This document shows positions 8,001 through 16,483 of a stretch of DNA of 58,146 nt, piece after piece (positions within the stretch are counted from its first letter, which is position 1; each line of letters begins with the position of its first letter). The DNA is from Acidimicrobiales bacterium. Its GTDB lineage: Bacteria; Actinomycetota; Acidimicrobiia; Acidimicrobiales; JAHWLA01. Made by a program: the position numbers and the translations under genes. Location of the stretch: contig DATLNE010000033.1 of assembly GCA_035536915.1 (NCBI GenBank), positions 1 through 58,146 of the forward strand, written 5' to 3'. Below the pieces are notes generated by a model. That model was not told the DNA's origin and made no database searches. It worked only from the letters and a program-made list of their open reading frames with translations.

Positions 8001-11000
8001 AGCGTCACCGTCTCGGCGTTGCTCCGCGCCGGCCCCGTGACCGTGACCGTCGGGCGCACGTTCTCGATCACGAGGGTGCGGGTAGCGGCAGGCGAGGTAA
8101 CGGTGGCGTCGTCGACGGCCATGAAGCGGAACGTGTGGGTGCCGTCCGCCAAGGGCGCGGTCGGCGTGTACGACCACGTCGCCGAGGCCGTGTTGCAGTT
8201 GGTGCACACCACGCCTGCGGTCGAATACGGGCGGGTGCCGACCGACACCATGACCCGCGTCACCAGGCCGTCGAGGTCGGACGCCGTACCGGTGTAGGTG
8301 GGCGTGGTGTCGTTGGTCCTGGCGTTGTCGGCCGGCGACGAGGCATCGACGGTGATCGCCGGGGCCAGGCTGGAGTCGTTGCTGCGCTGGGTGGGCGCGG
8401 CCACGTTGCCCGCCAGGTCGGTGACGGTGCCGGTCAGGTTGATTACCACTTGATCGCCGTCCTGCGGCGTCTCCGACAAGGTGAGGGTGGCGTCGTTACC
8501 CGAGCACGACACTGCGGTGACGACGGCGTTCTCACCGCCCACGGTGATGGCGAAGTCGTCGTCGTCGATCGTCGAGCACAGCATGGCTTCGCTGAAGTGG
8601 GCCACCACATTCGGGTCGGCGGCGGGCGCCGAGATCCCGTCGAAGGTGGGCGGGGTGTCGTCGTAGGTCACCGAACGGTCGGCGGACGTGGAGGCGTCGT
8701 TGCCGTTGCCTGCGTCGTCGGTCACCTTGTCGACAAGCACCTGGAGGAGCACCACGCCGTCACCGGTCACGGGGACTGTCACGGTGTAGGCGGGGGCGTT
8801 GGCGCTGTCGATGGCGACGACGCCGAGGGTCGCGGTGGTGCCGGTGAAGTCGAGGTCGTCGGTGCCGAAGCCGGTGACGTCCTCGGTGAAGGTCACCGCG
8901 TAGGTCACCGGGCTCACGTTGGTGGGGTCGCCTGCACTCGACTGCTCCACGGTCACGCCCGGACGCCCGAGGTCGACGTTGAGGTCACGGGTGCGGGTAG
9001 CGGACGCTTCATCGAGCTCGTCGACCGCCCGGAAGACGAACGTGTAGGAGCCCGACGCCAACGGCGTCGTCGGCGTCCACGACCACGTAGCGGACTGCGT
9101 GCCGCAGTTCGTGCAGGTGACGCCGGCGGTGGAGAACTCGCCCGTGCCGACCTTGACCTCGACCTGCTTCACCTTGTTGTTGCCATCGGTCGCCGTGCCG
9201 CTGTAGGTGGGCGATGCGTTGTTGGTGAGGGAGTCGTCGGCCGGGCCGGCGGTGATCGACAGCGTCGGGAGCTGGTTGGTCACCACGGTGTGCGACACCG
9301 GGGCGTCGGCCTCGTTGCCTGCCGTGTCGGCTACCTCGCCGATGAGGGTCACGCGCACGGTCTGGCCGGGCGTGGGCGCAGTGCCCACGGTCAGGGCGAC
9401 GGCGCCGTCGGTGCACGGGGCAGCCGAGATCGGGGTGAAGACGCCGTTGACGGTCACGGCGAAGTCGTCGGACGTGGCCGTGGCGCAGTCGAGGGCCTCG
9501 CTGAAGACAGGCACGACCGTGGTGCTGCCGTTGGTGGCGCTCACCGACTCGAAGGCCGGCTTGGTCCCGTCGTAGGTCACCGAACGGTCACCGGTGTCGG
9601 GCGACGCCGTGTTGGGGTTGGTCGCCGCGTCGGCGGCGCCCCCCGCGGCGATGCTCGCGGTCACGGTGCCGTCCTCGGTCAGCGTGACGCTGACCTCGTA
9701 GGCGGCCCCTGTGCCGCTGACCACGGGGGTGTCGTGGGCAGCGCCGGCGACGGTCACGTCGGTGGCGTCGAACCCGGAGACGTCCTCGCTGAAGGTGACG
9801 GTGAACTTCACCGTTGCTGCCGTCGTCGGGTCGGCCTGGTCGCTCTTCTGGGCGATGGTGACGGACGGGGCGACCTGGTCGACGGTCACCGCGCGGGTCA
9901 CGGCCGGGTCGGTGGCCTGGCCGTCGTTGTCGACGGCGACGAAGGTGAGGTTGTAGGTGCCGGGGGTGAGGGCGGTGGTGGGCGTGTAGGACCACGTGGG
10001 CGAGGCGGCGGGGCAGCCTGTGCAGGTCACGCCTGCCGCGCTCGGCTCAGCGCTGTCGATGCCGACCAGGACGGCCGAAACGGTTCCGTCGGTGTCGGCT
10101 GCCGTGCCCTTGTAGGTCGGGGTGGTGCTATTCGTCGCCGTGGCCGGGCCTTCGGTCACGGTCAGCGTCGGCAGCCCGTTGGTGGTGTCGGTCTTGGTGG
10201 TCGGGACGGCGGCGATGTTGCCCGCCTCGTCGGTCACAACGCCCACCAGCGTGACCGAGACGACGGTCGACGGGGTGGGAGCGCTCGCGAAGGTCAGCTC
10301 GATGGTGTCGTCCTCGGTGCCTGTGCAGTCGACACCCTCGACCACCACGGGCGTGGTGCCGTAGGCGGCAGTGAAGTCGACGGCGGCAACCGTCGAGCAC
10401 AGTACGGGCTCCCTGAACATCGCGGTGGCCAGCTTGCTGCCGCTGGTGGCGGTGACAGCGGTGAAGGCCGGGTCGACGTTGTCGAAGGGAATGGTCTCGG
10501 TGTTCGACGCCGTGTTCTTGTTACCGGCGGCGTCCGAGGCGCGGTCGACCAGGACGGCGAGCGTCACATCGCCCTCGCCGGTGGCGGGCACGGTCACCTT
10601 GTAGACGGAGGTGCTCGTGGAGGAGACGGTGGCGGCGCCGTTGGCGGCCCCCCCGCCCACGGCCACGTCGTCGGCTGCGTCGAAGCCGGTGACGGCCTCG
10701 TTGAAGGTGACGGTGAACTCGACCGGCGAGTCGTTCGTCGGGCCGGTGCCTTCGGCACGGGCCACGGTCACCGACGGGCGCGTGATGTCGTAGGTGACGG
10801 TGGCGGGCGACGTCGACCCGTTGTTGGTGTTGGCGGCGTCATCGGAGGCGCCGCCTGCGGGAACTGCGACCGTCACGGTGCCGTGGCTGGTGACGGGCAC
10901 GGAGACCTCGTAGGTGGTGCCGCTGCCGGTCACCGACGGCGTGCCTGCCCCGGCGCCCGTCGCGGCGACGTCGGAGGCGGTGAAGCCGGTGACGGCCTCG

Positions 11001-13780
11001 GTGAAGGTGACGGTGAACAGGACCGGCGACGCATTCGTCGGGTCGGCCTGGCCCGCCTTCTTGCTCACGGTGACATCGGGCCGCGTGGCGTCGTACTCGA
11101 CTGTGGCGGGCGCGGTGGAGACGGTGTTGGTGTTGCCCGCCGCGTCGGACGCGCCGCCTGCGGGGATCGAGGCGGTGAGGTTTCCGTCAGTGGTGACGGG
11201 AACCGACACCTCGTAGCTGCTGCCGCTGCCGGTCACGGTCGGCGCTCCGGCGCCGGCGCCCGAGGCGCTCACGTCGGCGGCGGTGAAGCCGGTGACGGCC
11301 TCGCTGAAGGTGACGGTGAACTTCACGGGCGAGGTGTTGGCCGGGTCGGCCTGGCCGTCGGCCTTGACGATGGTGACGCCGGGAGCGCCGGTGTCGACCA
11401 ACAGGTCACGGCTGGCGACGACCGAGGTGCCGCCTTGGTTGTCGACGGCCCGGAAGGCGATTGTGTGGGCGCCGTCACCCAGCAACGTCAGGGGCGTATA
11501 CGACCACGTGGCCGACGCGGTGTCGCAGTCGGTGCACGTCACGCCACTGGTGGCGAACTCGCCGGTGTCGACCTTCGCCTCCACGCGCTTCACGGTGCCG
11601 TCGCCGTCGCCGGCGGTGCCGCCGTAGGTCGGGGTCGTGTCGTTGGTGGAGCCGTCGTCGGCCAGGCCGCTGGTGACGGCGAGGACCGGCGCGTCGTTGG
11701 TGTCGACCGTGCGGGTGGTGTCGGCCACGGTGTTGCCCGCGGCGTCGGTCAAGGCTCCGAGGGCGCGGACGGCGACGGTGGTGTCGGTGCCGGGTGCTTC
11801 GCTCAAGGTGATCTCGACGGTGTTGTCGGTCGGCGCCGTGCAGGCGGCGGCAGTGACGGACTTGGGCGACTCGCCCACGGTGGCCTCGAAGTCGCCCGTG
11901 CCCACAGTCGAGCAGAGCAGGCTCTCGCTGAAGGTGGCGGTGACCGTCGGGCTGCCGGCGGTAGCGGCGATCGAGTCGAAGGTGGGACGGGTGGCGTCGT
12001 AGGCGACGGCGTTGTCGGTCGACGTCGACGCTGCGTTGTCGTTGCCTGCGACGTCCTTGGCGGCCGCGGCGGGAACGGTGGGCGTGACGGTGCCGTCGGC
12101 CGTGAGCGGGATGGCCACGTTGTAGGTGGTGCCGCTGCCGGTCACCACGGGGGTACCGCGGGTAGCCGTGTTGCCGCTGCCGGTGGCGAAGGTGAGGTCG
12201 GCGGGCGCGAAGCCGGTGACGGCCTCGCTGAAGACGACGGTGAACTCCACGGGCGAGGCGTTGGTGGGGTCGGCCTGGCCGGCCTTCTGGTTGATGGTGA
12301 CGGTGGGCGCGGTGGTGTCGATGCGGACCGTGCGGGTGACCAGCGGCGAAAGCATCCCGCGGTTGTCGGTGGCTCGGAAGGTGAAGCTGTGCGACGGGCC
12401 GGCCGACAGCGCTGTGCTGCGGGTGTACGACCATGTGGCGCAGCTACCGGAGCAGACCTGGCTGTAGGGGGTGTTGTTGACGCTGACCTCGACCTTGGAG
12501 ACCGAGCCGTCACTGTCGGAGGCCGTGCCGGAGTATGTCGGGGTGGCGTCGTTGCTGTCGGTGTTGTTGGCGGGCCCGGCCGTGACCGCGACGGTGGGCG
12601 GGGTGTTGACCGTGATGGTGACGGTGGCGAGGTTCCCGAAGTAGTAGGCGTCGTCGACGAGATAGGTGAAGGTGTCCGTGCCGCTGAAGCCGGAATCGGG
12701 CAGGTAGGTGAAGGAGCCGTTGCGGCCGAAGGCCTCAAGGGTGCCGTGGGCCGGCTCGTCCCACAGGGTGGCGCCGAGGGTGTCGCCGTCGGCGTCGCTG
12801 TCGTTGGCGAGCACGCCGGGCGCGGGCGCGGTGAGCCTCGTGCCGACGCTTGTGACATAGGCATCGTCCCGGGCTTCGGGGAGGTTGTCGAGGAAGGTGG
12901 TGGCGGCCATGCCCACCACCGGCTGGTTCAGCGGCTGCCCGCCGAGCGAGCCGTACGACTCCGCCTCACCGAACTCGTAGATCTCCCCGTCGGAACCGAC
13001 CAGCCAGTACCCGAATCCCCACGGATCGGCAGCCATGCCGACGACGGGAGCGGCAAGCTCCTCCCCGCCCATCGAACCGTGGAAGTCGGTGCCGAAGGCG
13101 AAGATGCCGCCGTCGGAGGCTACGAACCAGTAGCCGTCACCGAAGGGATCGGCGGCCATGCCGACGATGGGCTCGTTCAGGTGGCTGCCGCCGATGGAGC
13201 CGAAGAAGGTGGCGTCACCGAAGGAGAAGATGCCGCCGTCGGAGGCTACGAACCAATAGCCGTTGCCGCTGTTGGTCGAGGCCATCCCGACGATCGGGCG
13301 GAACAGGTACTTGCCGCCCATCGAGCCGAAGAATCCGGCGTCGCCGAAGGTGAAGATGCCGCCGTCGGCTGCCACCAGCCAGTAGCCGTTGCCCGAGGGG
13401 GTGGCGGCCATGCCGACGATCGGCGAGTTGAGCGGGAGGCCGCCCATGGAGCCGAAGAAGCCGGCGTCGCCGTAGGTGAAGATGCCGCCGTCGGAGGCCA
13501 CGAACCAGTAGCCGCGGCCGCTCGGCGTGCCCGCCATGCCCACGATGGGCTTGTTGAGCGGCTGGCCGCCGCGGGAGCCGTAGAAGCCGGCGTCGCCGAA
13601 GCTGAAGATGCCGCCGTCGGACGCCACCATCCAGTAGCCGTTGGCGGGCGCGGCGGCCTGCACGGCATGCGCCGGCAGGAGCCGGGCGCCCGCGACCAGC
13701 ACGGTCGCCGTGAACAAGAGTGCAAGCGCGAGCACGCCACGCTTGGTGAATCGATGCGCCGCCGATCCCATCGAACCCAT
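5009..13780 (-). CDS. Giant secreted repeat protein 1 (SDGGIF repeats, cadherin-like domain, many Ig-like domains)
   Basis: A 2923-aa predicted surface or secreted protein. The start at ATG 13780 has GGAGAG 7 nt upstream. A basic N-terminus and hydrophobic stretch (VLALALLFTATVLVAGARLL) form a signal peptide or anchor. Next come six SDGGIF repeats (13643-12898) and one cadherin-like domain (PGVLANDSDADGDTLGA, GSFTYLPDSGFSGTDTFTY). The remaining roughly 2400 residues alternate bacterial Ig-like modules of two kinds: one with DPTNxSPVxFTVTFSEAVTGF and GNxNxAS, and one with TPTYxGTAxDxDGxVxxVEV plus CxxC and ATWSYTP. No LPXTG or C-terminal helix is visible, so attachment is unclear. Such proteins are generally adhesins or matrix proteins. 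The product is rich in Thr, Asp and Val, unlike its neighbours. Confidence 0.88.
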   Translation of the reverse strand: MGSMGSAAHRFTKRGVLALALLFTATVLVAGARLLPAHAVQAAAPANGYWMVASDGGIFSFGDAGFYGSRGGQPLNKPIVGMAGTPSGRGYWFVASDGGIFTYGDAGFFGSMGGLPLNSPIVGMAATPSGNGYWLVAADGGIFTFGDAGFFGSMGGKYLFRPIVGMASTNSGNGYWFVASDGGIFSFGDATFFGSIGGSHLNEPIVGMAADPFGDGYWFVASDGGIFAFGTDFHGSMGGEELAAPVVGMAADPWGFGYWLVGSDGEIYEFGEAESYGSLGGQPLNQPVVGMAATTFLDNLPEARDDAYVTSVGTRLTAPAPGVLANDSDADGDTLGATLWDEPAHGTLEAFGRNGSFTYLPDSGFSGTDTFTYLVDDAYYFGNLATVTITVNTPPTVAVTAGPANNTDSNDATPTYSGTASDSDGSVSKVEVSVNNTPYSQVCSGSCATWSYTRSTALSAGPSHSFTFRATDNRGMLSPLVTRTVRIDTTAPTVTINQKAGQADPTNASPVEFTVVFSEAVTGFAPADLTFATGSGNTATRGTPVVTGSGTTYNVAIPLTADGTVTPTVPAAAAKDVAGNDNAASTSTDNAVAYDATRPTFDSIAATAGSPTVTATFSESLLCSTVGTGDFEATVGESPKSVTAAACTAPTDNTVEITLSEAPGTDTTVAVRALGALTDAAGNTVADTTRTVDTNDAPVLAVTSGLADDGSTNDTTPTYGGTAGDGDGTVKRVEAKVDTGEFATSGVTCTDCDTASATWSYTPLTLLGDGAHTIAFRAVDNQGGTSVVASRDLLVDTGAPGVTIVKADGQADPANTSPVKFTVTFSEAVTGFTAADVSASGAGAGAPTVTGSGSSYEVSVPVTTDGNLTASIPAGGASDAAGNTNTVSTAPATVEYDATRPDVTVSKKAGQADPTNASPVLFTVTFTEAVTGFTASDVAATGAGAGTPSVTGSGTTYEVSVPVTSHGTVTVAVPAGGASDDAANTNNGSTSPATVTYDITRPSVTVARAEGTGPTNDSPVEFTVTFNEAVTGFDAADDVAVGGGAANGAATVSSTSTSVYKVTVPATGEGDVTLAVLVDRASDAAGNKNTASNTETIPFDNVDPAFTAVTATSGSKLATAMFREPVLCSTVAAVDFTAAYGTTPVVVEGVDCTGTEDDTIELTFASAPTPSTVVSVTLVGVVTDEAGNIAAVPTTKTDTTNGLPTLTVTEGPATATNSTTPTYKGTAADTDGTVSAVLVGIDSAEPSAAGVTCTGCPAASPTWSYTPTTALTPGTYNLTFVAVDNDGQATDPAVTRAVTVDQVAPSVTIAQKSDQADPTTAATVKFTVTFSEDVSGFDATDVTVAGAAHDTPVVSGTGAAYEVSVTLTEDGTVTASIAAGGAADAATNPNTASPDTGDRSVTYDGTKPAFESVSATNGSTTVVPVFSEALDCATATSDDFAVTVNGVFTPISAAPCTDGAVALTVGTAPTPGQTVRVTLIGEVADTAGNEADAPVSHTVVTNQLPTLSITAGPADDSLTNNASPTYSGTATDGNNKVKQVEVKVGTGEFSTAGVTCTNCGTQSATWSWTPTTPLASGSYTFVFRAVDELDEASATRTRDLNVDLGRPGVTVEQSSAGDPTNVSPVTYAVTFTEDVTGFGTDDLDFTGTTATLGVVAIDSANAPAYTVTVPVTGDGVVLLQVLVDKVTDDAGNGNDASTSADRSVTYDDTPPTFDGISAPAADPNVVAHFSEAMLCSTIDDDDFAITVGGENAVVTAVSCSGNDATLTLSETPQDGDQVVINLTGTVTDLAGNVAAPTQRSNDSSLAPAITVDASSPADNARTNDTTPTYTGTASDLDGLVTRVMVSVGTRPYSTAGVVCTNCNTASATWSYTPTAPLADGTHTFRFMAVDDATVTSPAATRTLVIENVRPTVTVTGPARSNAETVTLALEFTEDVTGIAADDIELSGTAFQVEALRKAEVTSVDARHYNVAITGMTREGTIVATVKDGAGSDVAGNTSTASSPFTVVRDTTDPTVTVTQKAGQADPTKDSPVNFVVTFNEVVVGFTAADLTVSGNSAAPTITPSGNASVFEVAVPVTASGPVTLSIGEGVATDEAGNDNAASSGGDESITYDVAAPSVSVAADDAITSGSAAEFTVTFSEAVTGFGNDDLVLGGGATRGTPSITSTDNIVFDVSVPVTADGTVTLTVAANAAKDVAGNDNTAALETPQVTVERTAPTVTITGPVRTKAATVTFTLTFSEDVTGIANDDITVEGTAFNATSLNKSYTVSGADDVYTLDVTGMDKDGTIVVSVAAGAGTDAAGNGNTAGGPFTATRDTDGPAVSVEQAADQADPTNGSSVKYAIAFGEKVTGLTVADLDTTGSIATLGTPTLTGSDANYTVTIPVSGEGEVKLSLAAGAAVDEAGNGSDASTSTDNTVTRDSVGPATSVAAVDASENGSSARFTVTFAEDVTDFDDVPGDLTLTGNATRGTPTITQGADAKTYDVAVPVTTDGTVILEVPAGVAVDGAGNGNLLGAAQTVTVDRDVPTPTITGAARTKASPIVFTVTFDEPVSGFTKEDVTVSGTAFSELALMKDHSVTGDDDTYTVSVTGMNQDGTVVVSVAAGAAEDGSGNASSAAGPFTTVRDTTAPTVTVDQATGQADPTNVASAEFKVVFTEKAVGFVVGDIQTSGPAGTPTLTPVGTDGTEFKVVVPITGDGAVTATVPAGVATDEAGNANAASTGDNSVTYDGTRPDFTTVGGQVGRTTVTANFSEAVVCTSAKFAASFNKTVSGTTTTRPQSVTSVACSGTVATLTLSGSPTEGERVAVTLVSGVADAVGNTAASETVVSPTLSGGATPATETNPLPTYTGSATGGLPGVNVAKVEVKIDNGTPSDADVTCPSCGTPSATWSWQPDLPMLPGNRTITFIVTNAGGSTMEIVRSVTVL
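12898..13643 (-). repeat. SDGGIF repeat array in giant protein 1
   Basis: Six tandem units of about 120 nt encode GYWxVASDGGIFxFGDAxFxGSxGGxxLNxPIVGMA. The first five are near-regular; the sixth has diverged (GSDGEIYEFGEAESYGS). The same unit occurs in the CapA-like protein and, as SDGGVFTFGDAPF, in giant protein 2. Confidence 0.85.
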
Positions 13781-13988
13781 GTGTCTTCTCTCCGATGCCC
13801 TAGTTCCGCGTGTAGTGCTGCAACACCGGGGAAGGACGAGCCGCCCCCTGCATGTCGACGGCGCAGGCTTCACAAAGAGCTAGCCCGCGACGTTGACACG
13901 TGCGGCCTTATCGACCGAGGTGCGGCGCGTCTGACTCAATCGGGAAATAACTTCGGAAAACGTCCTCCACGGGAGCGTTTTAGGCTCT

Positions 13989-14276
13989 GTGTCCGTGCTG
14001 GCCGATCCCACTCCCGACACCTTCCGCCCCCATGTGGGCACGCCGTTCTCCATCGAGGTGGAGGGCGGAGACCCGCTCGTGCTGACGCTCGAGGAGGTGC
14101 AGGCGCACGCCGGCGGGCACGAGCAGCGGGCGGAGCCGTTCACCCTCGTCTTCAGTGGCCCGGCGGACCGGCAGGCCCCGCAGGCAACGCTTCGGCTGAC
14201 CCACCAGGCCATCGGAGCGTTCGACCTCTTCATCGTCCCTACCGGCGTCGGCCGTTACGAGGCCGTTTTCAACTGA
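13989..14276 (+). CDS. DUF6916-type small protein
   Basis: A 95-aa protein with TFRPHVGTPFSI, LTLEEVQAHAG, EPFTLVFSGPA and a C-terminal FDLFIVPTGVGRYEAVFN block. I recognise this as the DUF6916 type, a short beta-rich family of unknown function often encoded beside tail-collar proteins, as here. The start is a GTG at 13989 (a second GTG at 13995 is possible), with GGGAG 13 nt upstream. It is divergent from giant protein 1 and its last 8 nt overlap the end of the convergent GNAT gene. Confidence 0.75.
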   Translation: MSVLADPTPDTFRPHVGTPFSIEVEGGDPLVLTLEEVQAHAGGHEQRAEPFTLVFSGPADRQAPQATLRLTHQAIGAFDLFIVPTGVGRYEAVFN

Positions 14277-14751
14277 GCGGCAGCCGCTCCATTGCGAGGT
14301 ATGCGCCGTCGTCGGCCACCACCTCGAAGCCCAGGCGGGCGTAGAGGCGTTGCGCCGGGTTCCACTTCCCCACCGACAGCGACACTCGCTTGCCATGGCC
14401 GATGATCCACTGGAGCAAGGCCCCACCGATCCCGTGGCCGCGATGCTCGGGAAGCAAGGCGACGTCGAGCACGTGCAGCGTGGTGTCGTCTTCGGCCAGG
14501 TACAGCCGGCCCACGGCAGCACCGCTGCGTTCGACCACGAGGGTCCTGGATTCGGGGAAGCGACGTCGGTAGTCAGCAGCTTGCGCGTCGAATTGTTGGT
14601 CGAAGAAGGCCAGGCGGGTGGGCTCGTCCCACGAGACCCCCATCAGTTCCGCCTCCCGGGTCGACCTGTATACGAGGCGCAGAAAGGGCTCGTCGGCAGG
14701 AGTCGCGTTCCGAAGGGCAAGACCGGCAGCCACGGCGGCTGCGGTTGTCAT
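14269..14751 (-). CDS. GNAT N-acetyltransferase in the tail-collar operon
   Basis: A 160-aa GNAT protein with LRNATPADEPFLRLVYRSTR at the N-terminus, VALLPEHRGHGIGGALLQWI as the acetyl-CoA loop and NPAQRLYARLGFEVVADDGAYLAMER as the C-terminal block. Its ATG overlaps the stop of the Tat-protein gene (ATGA), so translation is coupled, and it closes the operon of giant protein 2 and the collar proteins. The substrate is unknown; modification of a collar or surface protein is only a guess from context. Confidence 0.86.
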   Translation of the reverse strand: MTTAAAVAAGLALRNATPADEPFLRLVYRSTREAELMGVSWDEPTRLAFFDQQFDAQAADYRRRFPESRTLVVERSGAAVGRLYLAEDDTTLHVLDVALLPEHRGHGIGGALLQWIIGHGKRVSLSVGKWNPAQRLYARLGFEVVADDGAYLAMERLPLS

Positions 14752-15443
14752 GCCGCGGCGACGGTGACGACGAGCGACGTGAGCCCGGCCCACGACGGAT
14801 CGCCGGCGGGCGGCAGGACTCGCGAGCGCGCCCACGCCTGCCGGTCGAAGCCGAGGAGGTAGGTGCCGGGGCGCAGCTTCGGCAGCCCGCGGTCGCGGCC
14901 GCCGGTGAAGACCGCCGTCGACTCCTGCCAGTTGCCGCGGCCGCCGAGGCGGAAGGCCAAGCCGAGCGACGGCTCGTTCTCCACTGCGGTGACAAAGGAG
15001 GCGGGGCCGCTCCCAGCGCCACCCGCCTTCATCGTCCATGCGTAGAACGGCAAGGGCGACGATCCTGCGCCGCGAGGTGGCGAGACCAACGTGTCGAGCT
15101 GTGCCGCCTGCTCGACGGCCGCACCAGGGGTCAGGCTGTCGACGCGTACGGCTGCCAGCCCGCCGACGAGCTCCTTGGCGCCGCTGCGCAGCGACGAAGC
15201 CGGGGTGACGCGGGTGCCAGATGCGGTGAGCAGGGCGCGCGCCTCACCCAGGTCGAGGCCGGCGCTGCCTTCGATATAGCCGAGCGACAGGCGGGGGCCG
15301 TTCGCGGCAGCGAGACGAGCCAGTGCACCAGGGCGCGGGAGCCCGTTGGGGCCGAGCAGCAGGGCAGAGCCGAGGACGGCGCCCGTCCCGGTCAGGAAGG
15401 CACGGCGGCTGAGACCGGTCGGGGGGGCGTCGGTCATGGTCAC
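14748..15443 (-). CDS. Tat-exported protein of unknown function
   Basis: A 231-aa protein with a clear twin-arginine signal: SRRAFLTGTGAVLGSALLLG at residues 12-31, followed by an Ala-rich cleavage region. The mature part has no domain I can name; blocks such as RLSLGYIEGSAGLDLGEARALL, FYAWTMKAGG and LRPGTYLLGFDRQAWARSRV suggest a beta-rich extracellular domain. The ATG overlaps the stop of collar protein 3 by 4 nt, and its own stop overlaps the GNAT start, so it is tightly coupled in the operon. Tat export implies it folds, or binds a cofactor, before secretion. Confidence 0.75.
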   Translation of the reverse strand: MTMTDAPPTGLSRRAFLTGTGAVLGSALLLGPNGLPRPGALARLAAANGPRLSLGYIEGSAGLDLGEARALLTASGTRVTPASSLRSGAKELVGGLAAVRVDSLTPGAAVEQAAQLDTLVSPPRGAGSSPLPFYAWTMKAGGAGSGPASFVTAVENEPSLGLAFRLGGRGNWQESTAVFTGGRDRGLPKLRPGTYLLGFDRQAWARSRVLPPAGDPSWAGLTSLVVTVAAA

Positions 15444-15967
15444 GGCCTTTGCGGGAATATGCCTTGGAGGGCGATGCAGAAGTTGACGGTCAGGTAGGGC
15501 ATCAAGTTGTTGTGCGGCAGGCTCGCACCGGCCAACGCCACGGCGCCCTCGTCGAGCGTCACAAGCGAGCCCCCTGAACCCGGGGCGTAGAGAAGCCCAC
15601 CGCCGAAAGGACGAGCCAACAGGCGCGTCGCCGGGTCGTTGGACGCGCCGAAGCCGGCCATGGCCGCCTCCGTGTGCGCGTGGACGGGCATTTCGGATTG
15701 GAGCAGGGTGATGTAGGGCGAGCCACCGGTCTCACCGACCGTCCGTTGGCTCAAGCCCGATCCCGACCCGGCCGCCACGGGCACGCCGCCCTGCAGGTCG
15801 GGCAACGCGAACGTGCTCTTGCCGTCGCCGCCGTACATGGTGCCGAGCAAAGCGAAGAGGGCGGTGTTCTGCGACAACGGCATGAGCTGGCCGTTGCACT
15901 GTGCCCACCCGGTCGGAGCGAAGTTGAAGCCGAAGACACGGATCTCTGCGAGGAACGGATCTGACAT
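15440..15967 (-). CDS. Phage tail collar domain protein 3 (MdpB-like)
   Basis: A 175-aa tail-collar protein. It has FLAEIRVFGFNFAPTGWAQC at the N-terminus, MPLSQNTALFALLGTMYGGD, STFALPDLQGGVPV and the final LPHNNLMPYLTVNFCIALQG, all family signatures. Chromosomal members stand alone from phage genes in many bacteria and are sometimes called microcystin-dependent proteins; their role is not settled. It lies 7 nt after collar 2 and its stop overlaps the Tat-protein start. It lacks the HxHxxx run of collar 1 but keeps MPVHAHTE in the middle. Confidence 0.92.
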   Translation of the reverse strand: MSDPFLAEIRVFGFNFAPTGWAQCNGQLMPLSQNTALFALLGTMYGGDGKSTFALPDLQGGVPVAAGSGSGLSQRTVGETGGSPYITLLQSEMPVHAHTEAAMAGFGASNDPATRLLARPFGGGLLYAPGSGGSLVTLDEGAVALAGASLPHNNLMPYLTVNFCIALQGIFPQRP

Positions 15968-15974
15968 GTCGCTC

Positions 15975-16475
15975 CTAGGTGGGTTGAGGGTAGAGGCCGT
16001 AGAACGAAATGATGAATGTCACGACCGTGAACGGCTGCATGTTCTCGTGCGGCTGGCTGCCGCCCGTGGGCAGGATGGCCGAGGGCGACATCGCCGTGGT
16101 CGTGCCCGGGCTCACGTAGAAACGCTTCGCCGCCTCGGCGGGGACGTTCCCGCTGACGGTGACAGTGTCGGCGACGCCCTCCGATGCCAGCAACGCGTGG
16201 TTGTGCACCGGCATCTGGTTGGTCGTCAACGTGACGCTCTCGACGCCCGCCATCTCGCCCATTGTCGGGACGGATGCCATGTGCATCGGCACCCGGCCGG
16301 AGAGGTTCGGCACCGCGAAGGTGGTCTCCCCGTCGCCCCCGTAGCGGGTGCCGATCAACGTGAACAGCGTCTCGTTCTCCGAAATGGGGTACAGGGCGCC
16401 GTCGCAGAACTCCCACCCCACAGGGGCCCAGTTCCCGGCGAACATGCGGATCTCTCCTACGAATGGTTGGCTCAT
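15975..16475 (-). CDS. Phage tail collar domain protein 2
   Basis: A 166-aa paralogue of its two neighbours: FVGEIRMFAGNWAPVGWEFC, YPISENETLFTLIGTRYGGD, TTFAVPNLSGRVPMH, NQMPVHNHALLAS and a C-terminal HENMQPFTVVTFIISFYGLYP. It lies 8 nt from collar 1 and 7 nt from collar 3, so the trio looks like one transcription unit formed by tandem duplication followed by divergence. Confidence 0.92.
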   Translation of the reverse strand: MSQPFVGEIRMFAGNWAPVGWEFCDGALYPISENETLFTLIGTRYGGDGETTFAVPNLSGRVPMHMASVPTMGEMAGVESVTLTTNQMPVHNHALLASEGVADTVTVSGNVPAEAAKRFYVSPGTTTAMSPSAILPTGGSQPHENMQPFTVVTFIISFYGLYPQPT

Positions 16476-16483
16476 GTGAGCTC

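Noticed and set aside
7880-14344. 2154-codon open frame on the plus strand opposite giant protein 1
   Set aside because: It is the antisense shadow of the repeat gene: high GC and repeats keep the frame open. The translation is Gly/Val/Asp/Arg-rich with no domain or signal peptide.
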